Positions 1-12,122 are shown, counted from the first letter of the stretch. The stretch: 36,666 bases of DNA from Priapulus caudatus (GCF_000485595.1 NW_014578351.1:47858-84523); one strand, 5' to 3'. Program-made: numbers and translations. The notes: generated from the sequence alone by a model not told the origin.

Positions 1-36
<36 letters not shown>

Positions 37-73
37 GTGTTACAGCATTGACTCTCTCTCTCTTTTGTTGCAG
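1..73 (+). other. 3' end of ABHD17 last intron: CT microsatellite and duplicated acceptor
   Basis: The window opens with a (CT)n run (1-34) that would serve as a long polypyrimidine tract. Two near-identical acceptors follow. One ends at AG 44-45 (tgttacag/cattgac) and one at AG 72-73 (tgttgcag/cattgac). Only the second leads into the conserved ABHD17 reading frame. The first lies 28 nt upstream, which is out of frame. Confidence 0.75.
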
Positions 74-290
74 CATTGACAAAGTGCCTCGCGTCACCTC
101 ACCTGTGCTCGTCATCCATGGCACCGATGATGAGGTCATCGACTTCTCGCACGGCCTCGCCATCTACGACCGCTGCCCGCGCGCCGTTGACCCGCTCTGG
201 GTAGAGGGCGCCGGTCACAACGACGTAGAACTATACGGACAGTACCTGGAGCGATTGAAACGCTTCGTCTCGGTCGAACTAGTCAATTGA
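74..290 (+). CDS. ABHD17: ABHD17 (FAM108) family alpha/beta hydrolase, terminal coding exon
   Basis: ABHD17 proteins are membrane-associated serine hydrolases that remove palmitate from proteins such as N-Ras and PSD-95; this is family knowledge. The exon encodes the last 71 residues and ends at TGA 288-290. The visible motifs are [19 protein letters not shown], then [17 protein letters not shown], then [12 protein letters not shown]. The second Asp of GTDDEV and the His of GAGHND are 29 residues apart, which matches the catalytic acid and base of the family. The nucleophile Ser and the N-terminal Cys cluster lie on exons to the left of the window. The start is set by the AG acceptor at 72-73; the first base completes a codon split by the intron. 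Whether it corresponds to vertebrate ABHD17A, B or C cannot be decided. A broken second copy lies at about 8679-9030. Confidence 0.94.
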
Positions 291-2330
291 CAACTAGCCG
301 CTGTCGCGGCCGCGCAGGAAGCAGCTGGTTCAATCACTACCAGGCTTTAGTGGCTGCGGCTCTCACTCGCTCGCATGACGAGAATTCACAGATACGGAGA
401 ATGAGCTGCCGTTGTTGCTGTCGGCCGACTGTCGAGCGTCGTGGCGTGAGTGTCGACCGCACTCTCGCGCGTCGGTCTAGTCCAGGTAGTCCCAGCATTT
501 ACCAGGACGGTACTCGTCTGTTTCACCAAAAATGTTTTTCTGCGATTTACTGGATCGGCCGAAAAGTTAGTATCAGTCATTCTGACAGGTTGAATTTGAA
601 CCTTACCAGGACATTTTTGAGTGTTTTGTCTAATTCTTACATGTGGTATTCACTTTCCCTTCAAATTACTTGAATTTCCTTCCTAGTAGGGAAGCCATGT
701 TATGAGTCAGCTAAGGTCTGACTTATTGGCAGTTGATAGTAACTTACGTCAAACCAGTCCTGACATGTCTCATGCCTCTGCGGTAGCGCCACCTAGTGAG
801 AGTACTGGGAGGTAGACGTGTGTATGTTATGAGCAGTTCGACGGTGGACCGGTGAGACATTGCTGCGGCGATTAGCTCCCTCTTGTTTCTGTTTCTCTGA
901 ATTCTAGTCACTTGCAGTAAGAAATAATTAATTCGCGATGTCAAGCCGGCCTTAATTAATGCTGTTGCAACAAGATGTGTGGCACAACACTTGTTTTCAT
1001 GACTGTTAGATTTTGTTAGTTACGAACTCATGTTTTATACTTGTATCCTAGCATTCCAAATTTATTTGTAGACACATCTTTGCAGTTTTAGAATGATACA
1101 GGACAGCTGGTAGTTGATGTGACATTGGCTGTGCTAACTTCAAACTGCAAGCTTGGTATCCAGCCGTTATCATCCCTGCATCCATGCTGGCACATGTGTC
1201 CTGAATGCCTGGCGTACATTGGAGATCTCATATATAGTGAAAATGAACGTGTCTTTGAATGTTAACAGCTGATCCGAGCCATATCAAAGTTTGTACATAA
1301 CTGCAGGACGATATCAAAAACTTTTGTAACATCAGTAACAATCAGTACACTAGGACATCGGTAACTTTTTTCCCGACATGAATGACGTTGTTATTTAGTT
1401 GCAAATTGTCTGCCGGTGGACAGTGGCATCCTGAGCCTTTGTTTTTCTCATTTGTGTTTTCCCGTGAAGCTATGATGTGTCTAATTCTCATGTGGTGATT
1501 GAACTGATCCGAGTAATGCGATAGTGTGAGTTGTACATGTACGTGGCTGTGGCATTATAACACTAGGTGTACTACTACGTAACGCATGTGACAGTAGTAG
1601 CCCCACGTCACCGTGGTTCTGTCTCTCCAGCAGCATGGCGGTGTCACCCTGTCTCTCACGAGCAGCTACTGTGACACACGGCGTGCATGTGCATTGGACG
1701 CCGCTTCCGTTTGCGTCTCTGGCAGCGAGTTAAACTCTTTAAGCTGAGTTTGTTATGGGTGGAGTAAGTTCGTGACTAAACGTGCTATAATTCATGTGTA
1801 TGTATTTTTTGTAATTATAAGGTCACACCGACTATGACGACGGTGATTTATCAATTCTCCTCAAATATGCACTGTTCGCATCACACAGAGCGCTGAGTAC
1901 GCGCGCTCATAGCGGTAGAGTGGGAGGGAGGGAAGGGGGTGGTGTCATAGCGGTAGAGTGGGAGGGAGGGAAGGGGGTGGTGTCATGACGAAACTATGAT
2001 GCTACTGACTTGTTGTAAAAGTTGTACAAAGCGTCTGTGTTTGTTGCGTGTGGTGCAGCAGTTGAAGAGACCAGCTAGAATGTTGACTATTGCACAATGA
2101 CATCACGTACTCGTGGCATTCATGAGTGCGGCGGACTCGCCTGTACATGCCCTCCTGTTATATCTGCACGAGTATGGGTGTACACTGTCAGCGTTCCTAC
2201 GGTCACACACCTAACGAGAAGCCGATAGCTTGTGCAGCAATAACGACACGATGGCGTTCCTTCCATGTTGATCGGCATCTGAAATACTATCGCTGTGACG
2301 CCATGAAACATGCATCTCTATCATGGTCGA
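291..2330 (+). other. Downstream flank / putative 3' UTR of ABHD17, no gene seen
   Basis: About 2 kb without a convincing reading frame. A 128-residue frame at 287-673 has no conserved motif and is not called. No AATAAA was noticed close behind the stop; the first one I see is at 2994-2999, so the transcript end is unknown. The whole stretch is recognisable again, with dense indels, at about 9031-11700, so it belongs to the duplicated block. Confidence 0.6.
1908..1983. repeat. Perfect 2 x 38 bp tandem duplication, G-rich
   Basis: A 38 bp unit beginning catagcggtagagtggga is present twice, at 1908-1945 and 1946-1983, with no difference. The unit contains GGGAGGGAGGGAAGGGGG, so each copy has several G-runs. 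The noisy copy of this region near 11130-11220 also carries two diverged versions of the unit. Confidence 0.9.
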
Positions 2331-2604
2331 GGAATAGTATCATTATGCTATCATTATCATGCCCATAGAATGTGATATCGTTATCATGCCCATGGAACGT
2401 GCTATTTTTATCATGCTCGTGGAACCTGCTATCGTTATCATATATACAAAAGGTGCTGCCGTTATCGTGGCCATAGAACATGTTGTAGTTATCATGTCCA
2501 TGGAACGTGTCATCATCATGTCCATGGAACGTGTTATCATCATGTCCATGGAACGTGTTATCATCATGTCCATGGAACGTGTTATCATCATGTCCATGTA
2601 ACCC
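2330..2604. repeat. Minisatellite, 24-27 bp period (tccatggaacgtgttatcatca type)
   Basis: Monomers are built on TCATG-CCATGGAACGTG-TATC. The right-hand part (about 2495-2604) is regular with a 24 bp period. The left part has 27 bp and more diverged units. Read on the minus strand the array is an open frame repeating GHDDNTFH; this is a by-product of a period divisible by three, not evidence of a protein. Related 27 bp units recur at 12636-12700. Confidence 0.9.
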
Positions 2605-2634
2605 TAACCCTAACCCTAATCCTAACCCTAACCA
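2602..2634. repeat. Short interstitial telomere-like tract (CCCTAA)n
   Basis: About five units of the animal telomere repeat (CCCTAA on this strand), one of them the variant CCTAAT, directly abut the last monomer of the 24 bp minisatellite. The tract is too short and too internal to be a chromosome end. Confidence 0.85.
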
Positions 2635-3308
2635 TATCAAATAGTGACCAGGATACGTTCCGGCAGTACCCTGGGGGACATAGACCCTATGAGCGTCATT
2701 GACCGTAGATAGCATAGATCTGCACTGAGAGTGAGACACCTAGAGCTACAGTTTTACAATATACGTAGCAGTGGCTGCAGGCAACAATGTTTTACTTGGT
2801 TTTAATATAATGTTTTTTTTAATAGATAAGCACATTAAAAACGTGTCTAATGAGGTGTTTGGTATCATGGTCGACTTTATGGGGTGCAGGTTCACGCTTG
2901 TGTTTCAATTCATAATGTGAATACTCATCCCACCCTAACCCATTTTCATGTTTAATTGCCAGCAGTAATGAGGGAATCAGAAAGGCACTTTTGAATAAAT
3001 ATATAACGAAGTTTACCTTCTAATATTGATCAATAGTGCCAGAGGCACATGCATTATATATGTAGCTGAATGGGTTTTAGAAGGTCGTCCATCTACTAGT
3101 ATTAATTAGCTATTCCAATCAACCTCATATCGTACTAGTCTAGCATATAAAATATCTGTCTTCAGGTTATAAAATAGATGAAACAATTTGCGTCACTGAG
3201 AAGATGAGAGGCTATTTAGTATATCTCGTATGTAATGGTCTACAGTACTGTCAGTTATAGCATATATCATTTATCTATCTAATTACCATATATTGCCAAG
3301 TGAATGCA
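2635..3308. other. AT-rich intergenic DNA, nothing recognised
   Basis: I see no conserved reading frame, RNA gene or repeat here. An AATAAA hexamer is present at 2994-2999 on the plus strand, with no transcript to attach it to. Confidence 0.5.
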
Positions 3309-3452
3309 TAAGGTCAGGAGTAAGATAATATAGGATCTTATATAGGATAATATAGATAATATAATATAATAAGACACCATAATAGATAATAAGATAATAT
3401 AATAGATAATAAGATAATATAGGACCCCTATATTATCTTACTCCTGATAAGG
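3309..3452. mobile_element. 134 bp palindromic MITE with 5 bp target duplication
   Basis: The element occupies 3314-3447. Its ends are a perfect 21 bp inverted repeat (left 3314-3334, beginning TCAGGAGTAAGATAATATAG; right 3427-3447). It is flanked by identical TAAGG at 3309-3313 and 3448-3452, which looks like a target-site duplication. The interior is AT-rich with repeated gataata/aatataat blocks and has no coding capacity. It would be mobilised in trans; the transposase family cannot be named from this copy. Confidence 0.8.
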
Positions 3453-3950
3453 TGGGTTCGTGTGATCACAGCAAACGCAAACATCATAAGTGGGTCATCA
3501 GTCATAAAATCGCTATAGATAATTGTGATGCTTGACTTTTTGTATTAGGCAGCTAAATACAGCAGAGAATGTCCACCTCTATTAATAACGTTACAAGTGT
3601 TACATTCGCGTGTAATTGCATGTTGAGGAATGGTTAGATTCAGCAGCTTATATTGCGCAACGTGTGGCAATGACACACTGCGTAGCTTCAATGGACACAA
3701 ACACTTTGTGGTAAAGTTATATGTGACCAAGAGGCACATAGTAACCAAGAACGTGTTAATCACAATATAGCTCCCCATGTGATTGTAATACTTCTAATTC
3801 TTCACGCCTGGATTAATCGAATCAAAACGTCTTGTGGCAGATGTGTGTGTGTATACATGTGTGAGTGTACCAACTATCCGAAGGCAATGCATTCCTAGCA
3901 TTGAATATGACCGCAGCATGTAGTGTCTGCATTGCCCGTTACAGTTATCT
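3453..3950. other. Intergenic, nothing recognised
   Basis: No conserved frame or RNA gene seen. A 77-codon minus frame (3545-3778) has no recognisable motif and is not called. Confidence 0.5.

Positions 3951-4014
<64 letters not shown>
3951..4014. repeat. (TG)n microsatellite
   Basis: Uninterrupted TG dinucleotides run from 3956 to 4014, about 29 units, preceded by gtgta. Long alternating purine/pyrimidine TG tracts are typical hypervariable microsatellites and can adopt Z-DNA. Confidence 0.97.
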
Positions 4015-4016
<2 letters not shown>

Positions 4017-5820
4017 CTTTCGTAATTCTAGTTATACTAGAGTATTACCATATACACACTTCTGCGGTAGTGTCCTGTACTTGCATACTACTACTATAGT
4101 CTCAAGAGAACGGCTTTTGCGCGGGTATAGGATTTCGCTCCGGATTATGAACTAGAGTAGCAGCACTGTGAAGGCCGTTTCAATTAGATATAATGCTACC
4201 TATACGAAATTTCTTTTACTAACCAAATTCTTCCTGTTTCTAGTATAGGCCTATCTCTGGTCGTGAAGTTTGCGAGGTGCAAAGGGCTTATATCGACTGG
4301 ATCTCGCTCCCAGCCGCGATAGATCGTTATGTGACTAAGCTAAGCCGAGGGTCGGGGAGCGTGGAGTTGGTCCATTTCTTATCTCAGTCTATGGGCTATA
4401 GCGGCGGCAGGCGTTGCTCGGCACTGCTTTGCAACTCTACATGTAACGAGCGCCTCGCCATTGCACGTTTGCCAACACCGTATGCATCAGGTTCGTGTGT
4501 GGTCATGGGCAACAACTGAGTCATTACCGAGGCGCCAGCTCCGGTGCCTATTCTGATTTGACAGCTCTTCCAATTCTGCACTGGCCCGTACGCAGGCGTA
4601 GCAGGTCTTGGGTAACCACGACGCCACTCCGGGCCTGCCGGCCGCCGCCACCGCTTCGGCGCGCAACCGACACTACACCACGCCGCTCCTCATCACCATC
4701 CCACCCCCCCTCGTCAGCCCGACTACCTCCACACGTCCCAGCGCCCTTCTACCACCTTCAAGCCCTCCGTCTTCCACTCGATTACCACTATACCACACTT
4801 TTCATGTGACTTCTCGTCCTGTCGAGCCCAGCTCTCGTTAACGGAATTTCTCTTACGTCTGTTTGTACAGTTTCTGTGATCAACCGTGCACTGTTTCCGT
4901 TGCCAAATGTTCTTGGCGCTCTGTGTCCCCACTACAAATTGGCGCCTGTTCGCTCGGCACGTCTATGCATGGATTCTTGTGTCGCTCTGGGCCTATGCTT
5001 CGGAGCCCGGTATCTAGCTGCAGGCTGATTACTTGTAGGATAGTTCCGCACTGGTCGCGTGCCATTGCAGCGCGGTGACTGCGGCGCAAGGAGTCGCGCC
5101 AGCACTTCGGATAAACCCATCGGCACTCGTTCTTAGTCATGCCGTCTCATCTGCGGCCTATGCGAAGGCGAGTGCATTGGTTGGTTATCGTAGGGGAGGG
5201 TTTAGGCGAGCCAATGATCGAGACTAGGGAGTTGTATTGACAGCGTTGTATTGTTTTAGGGAGGCAAGATTGGTTAATGCCATACCATAAAATTATTCTG
5301 CGCTCGGTCAGAGCCAAAGAGATATAATTCATTTGTGTGAAATAGAACCTGATGTCCCGGTTTGGCTTTGTGTTCAGCCTTCGCTCTCGATTATAGTCGT
5401 TGCTTAGTTGACTGTCTCAGTTTATTCGTTATAGATATATGTATTATATAGGCTTTGCTCTGATTCTATAATGTGTATTATATATTTATTATACTACTAC
5501 TATAAAAAGCTCTTTAGGTTAAATTACATAGATTTACGATAATCATACATAGCGAGTTGTCGATCATACTAGAATGAATAGCGTAAGGAATTCGCTATCT
5601 TACAATTCATATTTAACTCATCAAGTTTATATCTTATACTACTGCCTTAACAATCTTAACATTAATATGAGATACTTACACTTCCTTAACATAGCTATCG
5701 GGTTAGCGATTTCCGATACTTCTGACTCTTTCAAATAGTCCTGAGATTAATATCCTCTTTACGCATCCACTCTTTGCATATTCCTCAACCTTTATCGACG
5801 TCATTATCGTTTTAACTTAT
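4015..5820. other. Unassigned region with C-rich patch
   Basis: Several short open frames exist on both strands (for example 4277-4519 plus and 4880-5140 minus), but none shows a family motif I can name. About 4620-4800 is a C-rich, T-rich patch. 5400-5700 is AT-rich. No RNA gene or transposon end was recognised. Confidence 0.45.
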
Positions 5821-8440
5821 GTCTTCCGTCTCTTTTCACTCGTCTCTCTGCCTAGCCTTTTCCTACCCTGGAGCGTTCATCCCTCTCCCGGCCTCTGTCG
5901 GCAGTCCTTGCCTTCGAGCTCGCTCTCGGCTCCTCGTGGGGGCGTTGCCTCCGGTCGCTGCCTCACTGCTCCGCGTTTTAATCACTAGAGAGATGCAGAG
6001 TCGCGATACTAGAGAGTGCGGATTTAGCTAGTCAGGCGCAAAGTCTCCGTCACTACTTCATCTTCTCAACTCCGACGTCGGCCTCGCAAATATCGCAAGA
6101 CGACTCAGCTAGTCTGTGCGCATATTAGGACGAAGCGTATCGCGACTCATTGATATTAGGGCGGCTCTTGATGTAAGGTCTATGCTAACTCAAGCCGTGC
6201 TATCAGTCACTACAGACTCATCCACTCACTCGTGCTCACCCAGCTTCGCATCTCCCGCTCAGTTCAGCTCACTCACTCACCTTAGGACTCACTACTTCGA
6301 CTCGCAGTCCACACTCCTCATTGCCGACGCCTCAGCGTCACTCAGCACTTCGCTCACTCGTATGCGCCAAGCTCACTTTCACTCTCTTTCGCGAGCTCCA
6401 TAGCACTCACTCACCACTCATCCACCGCATACGTTACGTTGAATCCTCACGCTCGCGACGCACCGACCGGTCCAGTGAAGGGCGGGCGGTTCGCGGGTTC
6501 TAGTCGTACCTTTTCGGCCCCTCGTTGTTCCGATCTCGCGGTCAGGCTCGGATCACTGTAGCCGGCGTGTCCCGCTGAGCCTCGTGGGCCCCGCGCTAAT
6601 CAGGTTGTCGCGTGGCTCGTCAGGTTTTGTCTTTTTTTCGGTCCTACAGCTAGACCGTCTCTGCCAATTTGATTGGGTACGGGCGGCGCTTTCGATCTCC
6701 GTTGTTGGCCGCGCCGACTCACGCCTGCCGTTCGGGGGGGGGATTTGCTGGTGTGGGGTGCTGCTGCAGGTGAGGGCCGGCGCGCTGTGGGGTGTGGCGG
6801 CCGAGCGGTAGCGAGTCTTTGTTCGTGCGATGTTGCGGCGTGCTGCGAGGCTATCTATTGGTGAGCGTCCGGTACAACCCTGCAGCCCCACCCCGTCGGG
6901 CTCGCAGTTTACGCCCGCCAGGCTTGGTGGCGCGAGGGGTGTGATGGTGGTGTCCGTGCAGCCGACGTGCCAGTAGCGTACCGCGTGCGGCGGACTAGTC
7001 GCGCATGACGTGGGCGTCGGGTCATGCGTTAATTGTTATGTGTATGGTCTAATGTTAGATATTCGGTAAACTCGTCACGATTGCGCTAGTGACTTAGCGT
7101 AGACCTGTGGTGGGTTCGAATGGCGGGTGATAGTGTGATTGTTGGTATTGTATGTATGTATGGATTGTATGTGTGTGGGTAGGGATAGGGTGTTATGTAG
7201 TGTATGGTGATGTATGTTGGTGTGTATGTATGTATGTATGTCGTGTATGTGATGTAGCTGTAGTGTTGTTTATTGCTGGAATATGTAATAGGCATGTGTA
7301 TTGTATGATGAATGGTGACTCGTATGTAGTGTACTGTATGTATCGTATGTATAGTTATTATGCTAAGGTGTACTATGCGTCCGATGTTGTAATAGGCAAT
7401 GCTTTTCTGGCATGCTTGGCAATTGGATCTATGATATATGTCGATATAGAATGTAATTAGGGTATTATAATCTTGTATAATGGCATGCTCGGGCTCAGTA
7501 GTGCTCTGTATTTGTCATGTTCGTGTTGTTAATGCGCGCTCTAGTGCTATTTCTCGGATGAAGCATCACGTGGGCTATCGTGTGTGCAATTTCAGATTGC
7601 CGGGGGTGCATTTTCAGGTGGTAGTAGTAGGCGGTTGGGGTCGACTACTCGCTTATGCTCTGCTTCTTCGCTCGCTTTGTGTCTGCGGAGTCGGTGTTCT
7701 ACTGAGCTTTTCTTAGCCTACTGACGCTGCTGTCTTGCTCACTCAAAAAGGTCTTTTGGGATTTGTCGTTTTGTGCGTATGCTCTTCAATCTATACGCTT
7801 CGCCTCTCTCTCGTGGCATGCTCTCTACCATGTTCTGCGTGCTGTTTTGCTCGTGCGGATTGCGCCAGTTTTTGCGGCACTCGCTGCGTTTCAGACCCTG
7901 TCTCCAGACTTAACCTCTCTGTTGTAAAAGGGACAAAGGGTGTGGGGGATTGCGCGTGCGTATTTGCCAGGCTGTTGGGGCGGGTGGGGGCGGGCCCTGG
8001 TGTGGCTCGGGACTACGGACGTGGGCGTGCTCATCTTCTTGTTGCTGGTTTACCCGTGTGCGCGCTGAAGCCGGGTCGAGAGCGTCGCTTACGATCGGTT
8101 GTGGGCCCGTACCAGCAGAACGGGGCGCTGGCGTTTGCCTCCCTCGCGAGCTGTCGCTGCGCTGCTGGTCTGTGGCGAAAACCGCCCCGGAGGGTCGGGG
8201 CCGACATAACTGCTTTCCTCGCGTTCGCTCCTCCTATCCACGGAGATTAGGCTCCACTGGTGGCGTGCCTACTCTCGTACTCTTTCTCTCTGCGTCTCTC
8301 TCTCGTCTCGCGGCACCTGCGGTAATCGGACTTTTCCTATCGAGCTCTCCGGATCTTCGAGGGCGCCGCTCCTCTTAGCTTTTTAGAGCTCTTAACTCTT
8401 GCTCTGGGCCTTCGTGTTGCATGGAGGGTCTCGGCTACAT
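5821..8440. other. Pyrimidine-rich then GC/TG-rich unassigned region
   Basis: 5821-6500 is TC-biased with many CACTC and CTCACT words. 6530-7020 is GC-rich with many CpG. 7130-7460 is rich in TATG and TGTG words. 7480-8400 is GT-rich and contains open frames at 7735-8250 and 7950-8378, whose cysteine/arginine-rich low-complexity translations resemble no family I know. Irregular homopolymers and indel-like unevenness suggest part of this is unpolished sequence. Confidence 0.4.
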
Positions 8441-8668
8441 ACGTTTCTCTCTCCCTCTCTCTGACCGGTTGCTCTGGGCCTCTCTCACGTCTCTCTCTCT
8501 CTCAATCCGGTCGGTCTGACCAGGTGGTCCTCTTCACGTCCCAGGTTCGCTCTCTCTCGGTTCTCGTCTCAGCTCTTCTCTCGTCTCTCTCTCTCCTTCT
8601 CTCTCTGTCTTCGTCTCTCATCTCTCTGTTCGCTGTGTCTACTTCAGCTATGACCTTCCTGTCTGTCC
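8441..8668. repeat. Impure CT microsatellite
   Basis: A degraded (CT)n tract sits immediately left of the second ABHD17-like copy, in the same relative position as the clean CT run at 1-34 before the ABHD17 exon. Confidence 0.75.
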
Positions 8669-11600
8669 TTTTGTTGCATGCAGTGACGTAGGGTGCCCTG
8701 CGCCGTCAGCCCGTGGCACGTGAGTGCTGGTATCTCGACCCTGGGCCAGCGCGAGTGATGAGGTCATCGACTTCTCGCACGGCCCTCGCATCTACTCGAC
8801 GCGGGTGACCATCCCGGACGGCCGTTGACTGCGGCGTCTGAGTACAGTGGCCGCGGAGCGCAAAGGAAATGCACAACCGGGGATGAACAGGGGAGGTACA
8901 CAACAGACGGTGAGATTCCTCATAGCGCGAGGGCAGTAACGTGGAGACGAGTGAACGCGCATATCGTTCGGGGGTCGCCTCAACGGAATTAGGTCGAATT
9001 TATAGACACGACTAGGGCGAACTGTCGCGCGGGACCAGCCCGGCAGGAAGCAGTGGTTCATCACTACCCCCAGGCTGGTTAGTGGGCTGGGCCGAGGGCT
9101 GCTACAACTCGCCATCGCCTGATTCGTTGAAGAGAGTCCTCGACAGAGCTCACGCGACGAGATGCAGGCTGGGGCGTCGTGTTGCTGTCCGGACCGACTC
9201 GGTGGGTCGATGCGTCGTGGAAGTGGCGGAAAGGTGTCGGCCGGGGCACGTCTCGCGCCAGATACAGGTACTAGTACAGTGAGGTGGAGCTCACAGCATT
9301 TAACAGGACGCTGTATCGTGTGTTTTCAGCACAAAATGGGTGTTATTCTGGCGATTTACTGGATCGGGCGAAGAATTGAAGGTATTCAGCTTCATTCTGT
9401 GGGACAGGGGTTGAATTTAGAACAGTCATTCAGGCGGGCAGTTTGGAGTGGGTTATGTCGTAATTCCTGTACATGTCGGGTATTCATCTTTCCCTTAAAT
9501 TAACCCTGTGGATCTCCTTGGCGCTAAGGGCCGAGGAAGATGTTATGAGTCAGCTAAATAGGTCTGACTTGATTAGGGTTTGAATAGTTACACACTATGT
9601 GAATGCGCGCACAAACGGACAAGATCCAAATGCGAATGTCTCACTCCCGCTCTGCGGTTAGCCGCCACTAGTGAGAGTACTGGCGAGGTGACGTGTGTAT
9701 GTTTATGGCAGTTCGACGGTGCGACGGTGAGATCATTTGCCTCGGCGATTAGCTCCCTCTTGTTTTCTGTTTCTCTGAATTTAGTCAACTTGCAGAAGAA
9801 ATATAATTAATACAGCGATGTCTAGGAGGCCGGCCGTAATGTAATGCTGCGTCGGTGACCCAGACGAAGATGGTTTGCGAACAAGCACACTTTGTTGTTC
9901 ATGGGGCCTGTTAAGACTTTGTGTGTTAAGATTACGAACTCATGCTTTGCGTCATACCTATGGGCTGAGTCCTCCGACAGTCAGAATTTAGATTTGTGGT
10001 GGAACAGTCTTTGCGGAGTTAGTAATGGGAGGCTTACAGGACGCAGGGTGGGGCTGGGCCGGTAGATTTTGAAGGTCCGTCGCACCGAGTTGGGCTGTGC
10101 TGAAACTTCAAGGGCTGCAAGCGTTGGCTATACCCAGCCGGTTCCTCAGGGCCCAGGCATGCACATCTGCAGGTGCTGCCGAACAGGGTGGGTGTCAGGG
10201 AATTCGCCTATGGGCGGACATTGCGGGAGTGCGTCAGTAATATCTAAATAAGTCGCGAATTGGAACGTGTCATAGCTTGTAATGTTTGGCGACGTCATGA
10301 TCCGGCCGAGCGGATATCAAAGTTTGTACATTCACTGGCAGGACGATCATCAAAACTTTTGTAACGAGGGTCAGCTAACCAATACAGTACACTAAGGAAC
10401 ATGTCTGGTACACTTGGTTTCCCGACATGAAATGACAAGCATATGGGTGGATTTAGCTATAGCAAATTAGGTCTCTGCCGGATGGCGCGAGTGGAATCGC
10501 TGAAGCCTGGTGTTCTTTCTCATTTGTGATCTTTCCCGTCGCACCCCTAGTGATGCCTGTCTTAATCTATTGCTGGTGCAAGTGTGAACTGAATATCAGT
10601 GAGCATACATGCGCGATAGGTGTGAGTTGTACACTGTACGTGGCCTATGACATCATATACGACTAGGGTGTACTACTACCGTAACGATGTGACGTAGTAG
10701 CCCACGTCACCGTGGTTCTGTCGTGCTTCCAGCGAGTAGCATGGCGGTGGGTGGTCATCACCTGTCTCCTCACGAGCCAGCATAGGGGCTGTGACAACGG
10801 CGTGCATGTGCAGTGGAGCCGCGGGGCCTTCGTATTGCGTCTACTGCGCGGGCGAGTTATGAACTCGGGGCTTAAGGGCGAGGTCCCTCTGTTGATGGGT
10901 GGGGGGGTAGTTTCGTGCTAAATAGACGGGGCAGTGTACTAAGTTTCATGTGCGTATGATATTTTGGTTGTGGGATGGGTGGACTAGAAGGGGTGTCACA
11001 GGCGGAACTATGGAGCGACGTTGCAGTGACGCGTTTAATCCATGGTCTGATAGCCGACACTACGCGATGCACTGTTCGCATTCACACAGAGAGACGCTGG
11101 GTGACGGGCGTACCGAGAGCGGCGATGACATGCCGTGTAGCACGGTCGCGCCGAAGGAGAGAGGAAGCGGAAGGTTGGTGTCATAGCGTAGAGGAAATAG
11201 GGGGAGAGGATGGGGGGTCGAGTGTCAGGACTGAAACTATGTGCTACTGACCGTATGTTGTTAAGAGCTGATGTGTACAAGTGCGTGGGCTGTGTTTGTT
11301 GCGTGCTGGTGCAGGCGGGTATGGAGAGGACCGGGCTAGATGTTGATTATTGCACAATGGGAACATCACGTACCTTAACCAGTGGCATTACATGCAGTGC
11401 CGGCGGACTCGCTGTACATTGCCCTCCTGGTTGGTATGGATTGCCCGGTATGGCGGGTACACTGCTCGAAGCGTTTCCTACGGTGGGTCACACACTTCTA
11501 TTCGAGAAGTCCTGGCTTATAGCTTAGTTTTGCGGCGCAATCAACGAACGAGAGTGTGGTCGGTTCCTTCAGTGTCTGATCGGCATCTGGATTCGAATCA

Positions 11601-12023
11601 ATCTATTCGCTGTGAGCTCATGCACTCGCGCGTCCTTCTATACTCTCATGCGCATCGGGAAGGCGAAGAGTAGGATTCGATTTATATGCTATCATGTTTC
11701 AGTGCTGTCATAGAAGTTGTGTGAATATCCTGTGGGTATCATGCCATGGGAGAGTGCCGTATTTTTTTTCATGCCTCGTGGACCTGCTGTATCGTTATCA
11801 TGTAATACAAGGTGCTGGCGTGTTATATTCGTGGCCATAAGTAAGACATGTGGATGTAGATTATCGATGTCATGAGAATGGAGGGTTGTGGTATCTACGG
11901 TTGTCGGGGGGTATAGGGCCATTGGTAGACGCTGTCTATTCATCGGGATGTCCATGGGAATGCGTGTTTGATCAGGTTTCAGGTTCGCATGAATGCGCCC
12001 GTGTTTCATCATGTCCATGTAAC
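8669..12023 (+). repeat. Second, indel-rich copy of 63-2604
   Basis: Landmarks appear in the same order as at 63-2604. They include ttttgttgca (8669 against 63), tgatgaggtcatcgacttct, gcaggaagcag (9043 against 314), gcgattagctccctcttg, the block around tcaccgtggttctgtc, the duplicated G-rich unit, and finally catcatgtccatgtaac at 12007. The landmark interval is 2523 bp in the first copy and about 3340 bp here. Differences are dominated by extra bases and spread evenly over exon and flank. Either this is an old paralogous duplication or, more likely, unpolished sequence of the same locus placed beside it. Confidence 0.85.
8679..9030 (+). pseudogene. Broken copy of the ABHD17 terminal exon
   Basis: The stretch gatgaggtcatcgacttctc, encoding the part around the catalytic acid (DEVIDFSHG), is intact at about 8757. 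The sequence before and after it is shifted by many insertions, so no frame continues to the GAGHND histidine. The ending gtcgaatt...gacacgactag corresponds to the clean copy's last codons and stop. It spans about 350 bp against 217 bp in the intact exon. Sequencing error is as good an explanation as true pseudogenisation. Confidence 0.7.
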
Positions 12024-12122
12024 GCTGCTCATGTCTGTTTGTCCACTGGGACGTTGCTGATCTTCAGTTTGGCGCACCCTGTGGGGACGTGCTGGCAGTC
12101 ATCAATAGTTACCATGGAACGC

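Noticed and set aside
287-673. 128-codon plus frame after the ABHD17 stop
   Set aside because: No conserved motif. It overlaps the probable 3' UTR and is not maintained in the second copy.
2602-2634. True chromosome end
   Set aside because: Only about five telomere units with ordinary sequence on both sides; it is an interstitial tract.
2287-2739. 150-codon minus frame with GHDDNTFH repeats
   Set aside because: The repeats come from a 24/27 bp minisatellite whose period is divisible by three; the GLGLGL part is the telomere-like tract.
7080-7130. Possible tRNA T-loop (gggttcgaatgg)
   Set aside because: I could not fold matching acceptor, D and anticodon stems around it.
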